Positions 30,370-39,942 of a DNA stretch of 64,000 bases are shown one piece after another. How positions within the stretch are numbered: the stretch's first letter is position 1; each line of letters begins with the position of its first letter. The stretch is from Lucinisca nassula (Eukaryota > Mollusca > Bivalvia > Lucinida > Lucinidae). Under the pieces are notes generated by a model. That model saw nothing but the letters and a program-made list of their open reading frames with translations. It was not told the DNA's origin and did not search any database. The stretch is from contig OY757020.1 of assembly GCA_963580285.1 (NCBI GenBank), positions 101,745,497 through 101,809,496 on the forward strand, written 5' to 3'. Made by a program: the position numbers and the translations under genes.

Positions 30370-32181
30370 TTAAATCTTATGAAAAAGACCAATTTCTTTT
30401 AAGAATAAAATAATGTTATCAACAGGTACATCTCGAAACAGTTGTTGCAAAGTGTCAGCTTTGAAATATAAAATACGTGAGGGTGAAAAGTCAACACAGT
30501 CAATTAAGATATGTTTCACAGTGAATGGCTGATCACAACCTACACAAGAAGGTTGATCATCACCATTAAAAATATAAGAATGAGTAACTCTAGTATGGCC
30601 GATGCGCAGTCGTGTTAATACTACGTCCTCTTTTCTGGAAAACTGTGGAGGAGAGCATTTTGTACTAACGACAGGTTTAATGGCATGGAGTTTGTTATTT
30701 ATTGCACGGTCCCATTCGCCTTGCCATTCTGACAAGATGTATCGGTTGATAAATGGTTTAAAATTATTAAAAGGAATTTTAAAAACAGATGGATCAAGAT
30801 TGAGCGATTCCTTTGCTTTCTTGTCAGCATATTCATTGCCGACAATGCCAATATGGCTCGGAAGCCAACAAAACAAGATATGGTGTGTTTTAGAAATTTC
30901 ATGATGTTTTTCGATCAATTTTTGAATTTGAGGATTTTTAGATGATGAATGGTCTAAAGCCTTAAGCACAGAAAGTGAATCAGAAAATATAATTGCTTTT
31001 TGAATTGTTGAAGAACTGATAAAATCTAAAGCTAGGTCTATTGCTTTGGCTTCAGCTGTAAAAATAGATGAACCATCTGGAAGGCGCATGGTTTTGTGCG
31101 TATCTTTAGAAACATACGCACAGCCAACTTTATCTCCTTCTTTGGAACCATCAGTATAGACTTGCTGGTAATCATTGTAACGTGACTGCAGTACCTGAAA
31201 GTTTTGTTTGAGAAGTATTGGATTTGATTCGGATTTTTTTCCATCATGTAAGTCGAACAGAATAGAAGGTTGTTTAATACACCAAGATGGAACTTCGGCG
31301 GTTTCATGTTTTTGAATATTTTTAAGGTCGATACCTGAATTTTCCAGCAGTGGCAAAATACGTAATCCAAAAGGTTTGATTGCTGTGGGTTTTGTTTCAT
31401 ACTTATCTACAAATTGAGGTGGAAATGAAATTTTGGATGCCGGGTTAGATGGATTTGCAGCAAGTCTGATAGCATACTGAAGAGAAAGTTTCTCTCTGCG
31501 CGAGGTTAAAGATGGTTCACCTGCTTCTATATAAAGGCTTAATACGGGAGAAGTACGGAAGGCTCCCATGGCCAGACGAAGGCCTTGGTGATGGATAGTA
31601 TCCAAGGATTTTAAATAGGACTTTCTGGCAGAACCATAAACAACAGACCCATAATCTAATTTAGATCTTATTAAAGACCGGTAAAGATGTAATAAAGTAT
31701 ACCGATCTGCTCCCCAACTTGTATGAGCTAAAACTTTCAAAAGATTCAAAGCTTTTAAGCATTTCGCTTTAAGATATTTAATATGTGGAATAAAAGATAA
31801 CTTTTGATCAAATATGACCCCAAGAAATTTGGCTTCTTCAACAACAGGAATTTGTGATCCGTAGAAAAACAGGGAAGGATGTTCGTGTTTCTTCCGTAGT
31901 TTACAAAAATGAACACACTGCGTTTTCGACTTGGAGAACTTGAAACCATTTTTATCAGTCCATTCTTCTATTCTTTTTAAATTTTGTTGTAACTTTCGTT
32001 CAATTGTTTTCATATTTTTTGAACGGTAACATATACAAAAATCATCAACATACAATGAACAATCAGTTTTGTCGTCCAAACATTGTACAATATTGTTTAT
32101 TTTGATGTTAAATAGCGTAGTTGAAAGAATACTACCCTGTGGGACACCCTGTTCTTGATCATAGAAATCTGACACGGTAGA
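30370..32181 (-). pseudogene. ORF2 of unit G, C-terminal piece (RT palm to CCHC)
   Basis: Open from the codons just before SDFYDQEQGVPQG to the end, including YVDD, RNase H and the terminal CCHC. One private Leu to Phe change lies in LFLYGSQ. The N-terminal part of ORF2 is separated by the 5.8-kb insertion of H. Without H it would read as one open frame. Confidence 0.92.
32169..32181. repeat. Left TSD of copy H (inside ORF2 of G)
   Basis: CTGACACGGTAGA, identical to 37998-38010. Confidence 0.93.
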
Positions 32182-32205
32182 TGATGATGATGATGATGAT
32201 TTCGT

Positions 32206-32250
32206 GTTTAACGACGCGTCAACCCTCTTTGTGGGTCATAAGCGTCAAAC
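32206..32250 (-). promoter_or_regulatory. 3'UTR stem-loop of copy H (conserved in the family)
   Basis: Paired segments GTTT/AAAC (32206-32209, 32247-32250), GACGC/GCGTC (32213-32217, 32242-32246) and ACCC/GGGT (32222-32225, 32233-32236) enclose a 7-nt loop. The block lies next to the tail in X, C, N, D, H, J, K, L and M, though in C, N, J and K the outer pairs are changed. 3' hairpins near the tail are recognised by the RT in several non-LTR elements; here that role is inferred. Confidence 0.55.
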
Positions 32251-32333
32251 GGTTGATGGTTAAACGGCATGAATAATTATGATGATATTAAAAGTAAAAA
32301 GTCAGAATGATAATGTATAAAAATCTGAAACAG

Positions 32334-35300
32334 TTAAATCTTATGAAAAAGTCCAATTTCTTTTAAGAATAAAATAATATTATCAACAGGTACATCTCGA
32401 AACAGTTGTTGCAAAGTGTCAGCTTTGAAATATAAAATACGTGAGGGTGAAAAGTCAACACAGTCAATTAAGATATGTTTCACAGTGAATGGCTGATCAC
32501 AACCTACACAAGAAGGCTGATCATCACCATTAAAAATATAAGAATGAGTAACTCTAGTATGGCCGATGCGCAGTCGTGTTAATACTACGTCCTCTTTTCT
32601 GGAAAACTGTGGAGGAGAGCATTTTGTACTAACGACAGGTTTAATGGCATGGAGTTTGTTATTTATTACACGGTCCCATTCGCCTTGCCATTCCGACAAG
32701 ATGTATCTGTTGATAAATGGTTTAAAATTGTTAAAAGGAATTTTAAAAACAGATGGATCAAGATTGAGCGATTCCTTTGCTTTCTTGTCAGCATATTCAT
32801 TGCCGACAATGCCAATATGGCTCGGAAGCCAACAAAACAAGATTTGGTGTGTTTTAGAAATTTCATGATGTTTTTCGATCAATTTTTGAATTTGAGGATT
32901 TTTAGATGATGAATGGTCTAAAGCCTTAAGCACAGAAAGTGAATCCGAAAATATAATTGCTTTTTGAATTGTTGAAGAACTGATAAAATCTAAAGCTAGG
33001 TCTATTGCTTTGGCTTCAGCTGTAAAAATAGATGAACCATCTGGAAGGCGCATGGTTTTGTGCGTATCTTTAGAAACATACGCACAGCCAACTTTATCTC
33101 CTTCTTTGGAACCATCAGTATAGACTTGCTGGTAATCATTGTAACGTGACTGCAGTACCTGAAAGTTTTGTTTGAGAAGTATTGGATTTGATTCGGATTT
33201 TTTTCCATCATGTAAGTCGAACAGAATAGAAGGTTGTTTAATACACCAAGATGGAACTTCGGCGGTTTCATGTTTTTGAATATTTTTAAGGTCGATACCT
33301 GAATTTTCCAGCAGTGGTAAAATACGTAATCCAAAAGGTTTGATTGCTGTGGGTTTTGTTTCATACTTATCTACAAATTGAGGTCGAAATGAAATTTTGG
33401 ATGCCGGGTTAGATGGATTTGCAGCAAGTCTGATAGCATACTGAAGAGAAAGTTTCTCTCTGCGCGAGGTTAAAGATGGTTCACCTGCTTCTACATAAAG
33501 GCTTAATACGGGAGAAGTACGGAAGGCTCCCATGGCCAGACGAAGGCCTTGGTGATGGATAGTATCCAAGGATTTTAAATAGGACTTTCTGGCAGAACCA
33601 TAAACAACAGACCCATAATCTAATTTAGATCTTATTAAAGACCGGTAAAGATGTAATAAAGTATACCGATCTGCTCCCCAACTTGTATGAGCTAAAACTT
33701 TCAAAAGATTCAAAGCTTTTAAGCATTTCGCTTTAAGATATTTAATATGTGGAATAAAAGATAACTTTTGATCAAATATGACCCCAAGAAATTTGGCTTC
33801 TTCAACAACAGGAATTTGTGATCCGTATAAAAACAGGGAAGGATGTTCGTGTTTCTTCCGTAGTTTACAAAAATGAACACACTGCGTTTTCGACTTGGAG
33901 AACTTGAAACCATTTTTATCAGTCCATTCTTCTATTCTTTTTAAATTTTGTTGTAACTTTCGTTCAATTGTTTTCATATTTTTTGAACGGTAACATATAC
34001 AAAAATCATCAACATACAATGAACAATCAGTTTTGTCGTCCAAACATTGTACAATATTGTTTATTTTGATGTTAAATAGCGTAGTTGAAAGAATACTACC
34101 CTGTGGGACACCCTGTTCTTGATCATAGAAATCTGACAGGGTAGACCCCACACGCACCTGAAACATGCGCTCCCCTAAAAAGCTTTCAATAAAACTGGGA
34201 AGTTTTCCTCTTAAGCCAATGTTATGTAGATCTTTCAATATTCCATAACGCCATGTTGTATCATATGCTTTCTCCAAGTCGAAAAAGACAGCCACTACGT
34301 GTTCTTTGTTAATAAAAGCATCTCGTATAAATGTTTCTAGTCTAATTAAATTGTCATTGGTACTACGTTCCGAACGAAAGCCCGATTGATATTCTGAAAT
34401 GAGGTTGTTGGACTCTAAGTACCAGACTAATCTCTTGTTTATCATTCTCTCCAATGTTTTACACAAACAACTTGTCAAAGCTATCGGACGATAATTTGTA
34501 GGTTCTGCATGATCTTTCCCTGGTTTCGGAATTGGTACAACTGTAGCTACACGCCAACTCTCAGGACAGACCCCCGTTTCCCAAATATTATTAAAGATAT
34601 CTAAAAGTGTTGTAAGAGAACTTTTTGGCAGATGCTTAAGCATCTGATAATGAATTTCATCGGGGCCGGTTGCCGTATCATGTGATTTTTCAATGGCTTC
34701 AACGAGTTCGGATAAGTTAAATGGTGTGTTGTATTCTTCGTGATTAAGGGATTTGAAGTTAAGTTTTCTTTTCTCCTGGTCCTTTTTGAAATTTCTAAAA
34801 GTGTCAGAATAATTACGCGATGATGAATTTCTCAAAAATGTGTGACCAAGAGTATCTGAAATATCTTTTTTTGTTGAAGCTATTGTGTCAAATTCAGTAT
34901 TTAAATGTGTAAAACTAGAAGACTTTGTTTTTCCTGAAATTTTTCGTACCATATCCCAAACCTTTTTAATGGGGGTTTTATAGTTCAATTTGGAGACATA
35001 TTCTCTCCATGACTTTCGTTTGGAAGCTCGGATTGTTCGCCGAGCTTTAGCTCTAAAAACTTTTACGTCGTTGAGCTTTTCTGAAGTGGGATTTTTGCAG
35101 AACTTATTTAGAGCCTGTTTACGCTTTTTAATAGCTTCTTTACAGTCATTATTAAACCAAGGCTTGCTTTTCTTAGTATTTGTGGAGGTCTTTGGAATGC
35201 ATTGTTCTGATATGTTAATAAGTGTATCTGTGAAATCAGAAACAATGTCAGATGATTCATTTAAGTGATCAACTGATAACTCTTCTTCACATAAATTATG

Positions 35301-36020
35301 GAATAATTCCCAGTCGGCTTTATTCATTTTCCATTTCTGGTTACAGTCTTCATCTGGTTCGTTTACGCTCTCTATTATAACAGGAAAGTGATCACTTCCG
35401 CACTGATCATCATGAACAGACCAGTCATAGTCCAAGAAGAGAGATGGGTGACACAAAGAGAGATCTAAAGAAGACAAATGACCCGTCGCAGGGTGAAGGT
35501 AAGTATAAGATTTATCATTCATCAAGCAAAGATCGTTCTTTGCAATAAAATCTTCGACAAGTGCTCCTCTGTTATTGACATCTTTACAGCCCCATAGAAT
35601 ATTGTGACCATTGAAGTCGCCAACTAAAAGATATGGCGATGGAAGTTGACTCAGCAATGAGTCAAGATGTTCGGGCTTTAAAGAAAATGAGGGTGGGATA
35701 TATAGAGAGCAAACTGTAGTTTCTTTATCCAGAGAAACCGATACTGCTACAGCTTGAAGGTCGGTTTTTAATTTGATCTCTCTTTGTGGTAAACATGATT
35801 TAACAAAAATTGAGCTGCCACCAGATGGTTTGTTACCATCAGAATAGATATAGTTGTATGTATTGAAACCCCTGACATCTATGTTGTCATCAGTTTTTAA
35901 AAAAGTTTCTTGCAAACAAAACACCGATGGGGTTAGTAGCGAAATAAGTAATAAGAGTTCATTATAATTTGATTTAAGACCTCGACAATTCCATTGGATT
36001 ATTTTGTGTTTTAAATCCAT
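32334..36020 (-). CDS. ORF2 polyprotein of copy H (1228 aa, intact)
   Basis: All catalytic residues listed for copy X are present: N11, E38, D135, D186 and H211 of the endonuclease; the motif A aspartates, GVPQG and YVDD of the RT; the RNase H residues D969, E1002, D1026, H1068 and D1078; and the C-terminal CCHC. The ORF2 A-tract has the functional length of 7. The gap from ORF1 is 32 nt, so translation probably relies on reinitiation or internal initiation, as proposed for other two-ORF non-LTR elements. Confidence 0.96.
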   Translation of the reverse strand: MDLKHKIIQWNCRGLKSNYNELLLLISLLTPSVFCLQETFLKTDDNIDVRGFNTYNYIYSDGNKPSGGSSIFVKSCLPQREIKLKTDLQAVAVSVSLDKETTVCSLYIPPSFSLKPEHLDSLLSQLPSPYLLVGDFNGHNILWGCKDVNNRGALVEDFIAKNDLCLMNDKSYTYLHPATGHLSSLDLSLCHPSLFLDYDWSVHDDQCGSDHFPVIIESVNEPDEDCNQKWKMNKADWELFHNLCEEELSVDHLNESSDIVSDFTDTLINISEQCIPKTSTNTKKSKPWFNNDCKEAIKKRKQALNKFCKNPTSEKLNDVKVFRAKARRTIRASKRKSWREYVSKLNYKTPIKKVWDMVRKISGKTKSSSFTHLNTEFDTIASTKKDISDTLGHTFLRNSSSRNYSDTFRNFKKDQEKRKLNFKSLNHEEYNTPFNLSELVEAIEKSHDTATGPDEIHYQMLKHLPKSSLTTLLDIFNNIWETGVCPESWRVATVVPIPKPGKDHAEPTNYRPIALTSCLCKTLERMINKRLVWYLESNNLISEYQSGFRSERSTNDNLIRLETFIRDAFINKEHVVAVFFDLEKAYDTTWRYGILKDLHNIGLRGKLPSFIESFLGERMFQVRVGSTLSDFYDQEQGVPQGSILSTTLFNIKINNIVQCLDDKTDCSLYVDDFCICYRSKNMKTIERKLQQNLKRIEEWTDKNGFKFSKSKTQCVHFCKLRKKHEHPSLFLYGSQIPVVEEAKFLGVIFDQKLSFIPHIKYLKAKCLKALNLLKVLAHTSWGADRYTLLHLYRSLIRSKLDYGSVVYGSARKSYLKSLDTIHHQGLRLAMGAFRTSPVLSLYVEAGEPSLTSRREKLSLQYAIRLAANPSNPASKISFRPQFVDKYETKPTAIKPFGLRILPLLENSGIDLKNIQKHETAEVPSWCIKQPSILFDLHDGKKSESNPILLKQNFQVLQSRYNDYQQVYTDGSKEGDKVGCAYVSKDTHKTMRLPDGSSIFTAEAKAIDLALDFISSSTIQKAIIFSDSLSVLKALDHSSSKNPQIQKLIEKHHEISKTHQILFCWLPSHIGIVGNEYADKKAKESLNLDPSVFKIPFNNFKPFINRYILSEWQGEWDRVINNKLHAIKPVVSTKCSPPQFSRKEDVVLTRLRIGHTRVTHSYIFNGDDQPSCVGCDQPFTVKHILIDCVDFSPSRILYFKADTLQQLFRDVPVDNIILFLKEIGLFHKI

Positions 36021-36052
36021 TTTAAGGAGAGATATTTAAAGACTAGAAACTA

Positions 36053-37447
36053 TTATGGAGGTGCAATTGGTGATATAGATCTGCTACCACCAGCTCGTGG
36101 TGTGGCAGACCTCGATCTGTTATTGCCACTTGGTGATGATGGAGTTTCAGTCAACTCCATATCACTGTCACTCAAAGATCCGAATCTGTTCTGAAATTTT
36201 ATATTGTCTCTTTCCATTTTACGTTGTCTGTCTGTTTGTCTTTGAGACAATTGATGTTTTTTTATCGGATCTTGCGACCCCTTATTAGTTCGACCTGGGT
36301 CGGGTTTCTCTTTTACATTCGGCGCTGGCTTCGGTACGGTCGCTGTCGACCGATCCGAAGCAACCTGGATTGCGCCTTTTGATAAATTGGTTGAACTTTG
36401 TGGTGCTGGAGTGGATTTACTCCATGCACCAGACTTTTTCAGTTCAGCAATGTATGATTCAGCAGTCTGTGTTGCGGAGCTGGTACATTTTACACCAGCA
36501 CCCTTTGTGATGCTGGCGAAACTGGTGGTTGGTGTTATGTATCGCTCTTCGACAATCTTCCGCGCTTCTGGGAATGTTATCCCCCTTTGGTATTTGACGG
36601 TAAGTATTTCTTTTTCTTTTTTCCACGCCGGACAGTCTCGGGAGAAAACAGCATGTTTGCCATCACAATTTACGCATTTGGGTTCATTTTTGCAGTTGAG
36701 GTGATTATCAACATGCTTTTCTTCACCACAATTAGGACAGAGTTTTTTTCTCTGACATCTGCTTTCGTGATGGCCAAAAGCCTGACAAGAGTAACATCTA
36801 AGAGGGTTTGGGATGTATACCTCTACGTTAATGGAAAGATATGCTACTTTGATTTTCTTGGGTAGAATTGGTGTATTAAAAGTCAACACATAAGTTGCTG
36901 TTGGTTTTAGTACACCATTTCTACGAACTTGAATGTTACGAACACCAACAACTCCCTGATCCTTAAGGTTATCGACTATCTCTTCATCTGAGCAAGGACG
37001 CAGTTCTGGACTGCGAATCACTCCCTTAGATGAATTGAGCGTGTTATGTAAAGCGACTTTAACTTTTAGATCAAAGAGTTTGTTGGTGTTTAGCAGGCTT
37101 ACCACTTGCTGTTTTTTCTCGACTTCCAAGAGAAGATCACCCGATTTGAGTTGTTTTATACTCTTAGGGTGTCCGGCAATGGAGAGAATACTTTTCTCGA
37201 TGACGAAGGGGGAAAGGCTAGATACAGTTCGTGTATCGTCAAGTGACGTAACGACCAAGAAACGCGGAACATTGTCAAAATTTGGTTCAGCAGACTGCTG
37301 ACTAGATTGTTGACTTGACTGCTGACTGGATTGTTGACTGTGTTCATCCGATTCGGATGAATCTTCTTGTTTTTTACGTTTAGGTGCGTTGTGGTTAGGT
37401 GATTTGCGGTTAGGTGATTTGCGGTTATGTTTTTTTCCAGGAGCCAT
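36053..37447 (-). CDS. ORF1 protein of copy H (464 aa, RS-rich C-terminus)
   Basis: Starts MAPGKKH at 37447. The N-terminus is basic and is followed by a run of SSQQ-type repeats. The core and three CCHC knuckles match ORF1 of D. The C-terminal third differs entirely: it holds a QRQTDRQRKMERDN segment and ends in an Arg/Ser-rich stretch (RSRSATPRAGGSRS). This defines a second subfamily, shared with X, K and the 5' part of N. The RS-rich end may bind RNA or be phosphorylated; that is inference. Confidence 0.95.
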   Translation of the reverse strand: MAPGKKHNRKSPNRKSPNHNAPKRKKQEDSSESDEHSQQSSQQSSQQSSQQSAEPNFDNVPRFLVVTSLDDTRTVSSLSPFVIEKSILSIAGHPKSIKQLKSGDLLLEVEKKQQVVSLLNTNKLFDLKVKVALHNTLNSSKGVIRSPELRPCSDEEIVDNLKDQGVVGVRNIQVRRNGVLKPTATYVLTFNTPILPKKIKVAYLSINVEVYIPNPLRCYSCQAFGHHESRCQRKKLCPNCGEEKHVDNHLNCKNEPKCVNCDGKHAVFSRDCPAWKKEKEILTVKYQRGITFPEARKIVEERYITPTTSFASITKGAGVKCTSSATQTAESYIAELKKSGAWSKSTPAPQSSTNLSKGAIQVASDRSTATVPKPAPNVKEKPDPGRTNKGSQDPIKKHQLSQRQTDRQRKMERDNIKFQNRFGSLSDSDMELTETPSSPSGNNRSRSATPRAGGSRSISPIAPP

Positions 37448-37997
37448 AAGAAAAAAATTCTAGTTTCGTCCCAAGTGCTCTCCGCCCTCCGTGGAGCCCT
37501 ACAAGGGAACACCATACTGGAGTGGTTATCCAACTCGCAGATGTTAGAGATACACGTGAGATATACTCGTATAAACAAAATGCCTACACGATTGATCCGT
37601 TAAGCCACCGCCTTCTAGAGATAAAAAGACAGAAAAGGGTAAGGTAAATGGGCATATGGTTGGTATAAGGAAAGATACAAAAAGAGTTGAAGAGAAAGCA
37701 AAGCGGTATCTCTAGGGCTCGGCGTGACCAGCCGATTGACCGTGCCGGACCGCACGGCCACCCGTCTACACCGAAAAGCCAGGCCAAAGAGGCGTGTTGG
37801 GCACCTGAAGCACCGCCACCTCAGGTAACCCTCAACCTCCAGGATCCCTTCTTCCGGTTTACAGGACGCCACCCACGGCAAACGGGTGGTACTTCCTTTA
37901 GCTCTTCCCAGTGGGCACATTGACCACAGCAGCAACGTGCCCAGTGGGAATTGAGCCCCCAGGGCCACGGCAAGGCAGGAAGTCTAATACCTGGGGG
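37448..37997 (-). promoter_or_regulatory. 5'UTR of copy H (about 550 nt)
   Basis: More GC-rich than the ORFs and strongly conserved between all full-length copies. Non-LTR elements normally carry an internal promoter here; I cannot point to a specific promoter motif. The first 107 nt form the ribozyme candidate. Open frames of 67-117 codons in this region start at non-ATG codons and are not treated as genes. Confidence 0.6.
37891..37997 (-). ncRNA. Candidate HDV-like self-cleaving ribozyme at 5' end of copy H
   Basis: RNA numbering starts at 37997. P1 is CCCCCAGG (1-8) with CCUGGGGG (35-42). P2 is ACUUCCU (15-21) with AGGAAGU (101-107). P3 is GCC (22-24) with GGC (32-34), closed by the 7-nt loop L3 UUGCCGU (25-31). 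P4 is a stem of 6+7 bp around a C-C mismatch, starting UUCCCA (48-53) and closing with UGGGAA. J4/2 reads GAGCUAA, with the candidate catalytic C at plus position 37901. P1.1 is weak: G27-C43, then U-U. The first pair is C-G rather than the usual G-U. The predicted cut is exactly at the element 5' end. Confidence 0.75.
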
Positions 37998-38010
37998 CTG
38001 ACACGGTAGA
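37998..38010. repeat. Right TSD of copy H
   Basis: Partner of 32169-32181. Confidence 0.93.
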
Positions 38011-39885
38011 CCCCACACGCACCTGAAACATGCGCTCCCCTAAAAAGCTTTCAATAAAACTGGGAAGTTTTCCTCTTAAGCCAATGTTATGTAGATCTTT
38101 CAATATTCCATATCGCCATGTTGTATCATATGCTTTCTCCAAGTCGAAAAAGACAGCTACTACGTGTTCTTTGTTAATAAAAGCATCTCGTATAAATGTT
38201 TCTAGTCTTATTAAATTGTCATTGGTACTACGTTCCGAACGAAAGCCCGATTGATATTCTGAAATAAGGTTGTTGGACTCTAAGTACCAGACTAATCTCT
38301 TGTTTATCATTCTCTCCAATGTTTTACACAAACAACTTGTCAAAGCTATCGGACGATAATTTGTAGGTTCTGCATGATCTTTCCCTGGTTTCGGAATTGG
38401 TACAACTGTAGCTACACGCCAGCTCTCAGGACAGACCCCCGTTTCCCAAATATTATTAAAGATATCTAAAAGTGTTGAAAGAGAACTTTTTGGCAGATGC
38501 TTAAGCATCTGGTAATGAATTTCATCGGGGCCGGTTGCCGTATCATGTGATTTTTCAATGGCTTCAACGAGTTCGGATAAGTTAAAAGGTTTGTTGTATT
38601 CTTCGTGATTAAGTGATTTAAAGTTTAGATTTCTTTTCTCTTGGTCCTTTTTGAAATTTCTAAAAGTGTCAGAATAATTACGCGATGATGAATTTCTCAA
38701 GAATGTGTGCCCAAGAGTATCTGAAATATCTTTTTTTGTTGAAGCTATTGTGTCAAATTCAGTATTTAAATGTGTAAAACTAGGGGACTTTGTTTTTCCT
38801 GAAATTTTTCGTACCATATCCCAAACCTTTTTAATGGGGGTTTTGTAGTTCAATTTGGAGACATATTCTCTCCATGACTTTCGTTTGGAAGCTCGGATTG
38901 TTCGTCGAGCTTTAGCTCTAAAAACTTTTACGTCGTTTAGTTTTTCTGAAGTGGGACTTTTGCAGAACTTATTTAGAGCCTGTTTACGCTTTTTAATAGC
39001 TTCTTTACAGTCATTATTAAACCAGGGCTTGCTTTTCTTAGTATTTGTGGAGGTCTTTGGAATGCATTGTTCTGATATATTAATAAGTGTATCTGTGAAA
39101 TCAGAAACAATGTCGGATGATTCATTAAATTGATCAAATGATAACTCTTCTTCACATAAATTATGGAATAATTCCCAGTCGGCTTTATTCATTTTCCACT
39201 TCTGGTTACAGTCCTCATCTGGTTCGTTTACGCTCTCAATTATAACAGGGAAGTGATCACTTCCGCACTGATCATCATGAACAGACCAGTCATAGTCTAA
39301 GAAGAGAGATGGGTGACACAAAGAAAGATCTAAAGAAGACAAATGACCTGTCGCAGGGTGAAGGTATGTATAAGATTTATCATTCATCAAACAGAGATCG
39401 TTCTGTGCAATGAAATCTTCAATAAGTGATCCTCTGTTGTTGTTATCTTTACAACCCCACAGAATGTTGTGACCATTGAAGTCACCAACTAAAAGATATG
39501 GCGATGGAAGCTGACCCAGCAACGACATAAGATGTTCGGGCGTTACAGAAAATGAGGGTGGAATATATAGAGAGCAAATTGTAGTTTCTTTATCCAGGGA
39601 AACTGACACTGCCACAGCCTGTAGTTCTGTCTTCAATTTGATCTCTCTTTGTGGTAAAGAAGATTTAACAATAATTGAACTGCCACCAGATGGTCTGTTA
39701 CCATCAGAGTAGATATAGTTGTATGAATTGAAACCCCTAATATCGATGTTGTCATCAGTTTTCAAAAAAGTTTCCTGCAAACAAAAAACCGATGGGTTTA
39801 ATAAAGTAAGAAGCAATAAGAGTTCGTTATAATTTGACTTTAGACCTCGACAATTCCATTGTATTATTTTGTGTTTTAGATCCAT
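37998..39885 (-). pseudogene. ORF2 of unit G, N-terminal piece (endonuclease and RT fingers)
   Basis: Open from MDLKHKI through the endonuclease and RT motif A, up to the VGSTVS codons where H interrupts. Past that point the frame runs 14 nt into H and stops. The SFSVTPEH variant is shared with E, where D and F have SFSLTPEH. Confidence 0.92.
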
Positions 39886-39942
39886 TTTATGGAGAGATAT
39901 TTATTAGACTAGAAACTAATGCGTCGTTTTCGACGAAATAAT

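Larger units (their letters stand above)
30319..32181 (-). mobile_element. Unit G, 3' piece
   Basis: The left part of tandem unit G, from the array junction to the insertion site of H inside ORF2. The rest is 37998-41727. Confidence 0.92.
32182..37997 (-). mobile_element. Copy H, full-length element with both ORFs intact
   Basis: Complete and undamaged: (TGA)n tail, 3'UTR, ORF2 of 1228 aa, ORF1 of 464 aa, 5'UTR and ribozyme-like terminus, with perfect 13-bp TSDs. It sits inside a unit of the tandem array, so it inserted after that unit formed and is among the youngest copies here. Confidence 0.96.
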
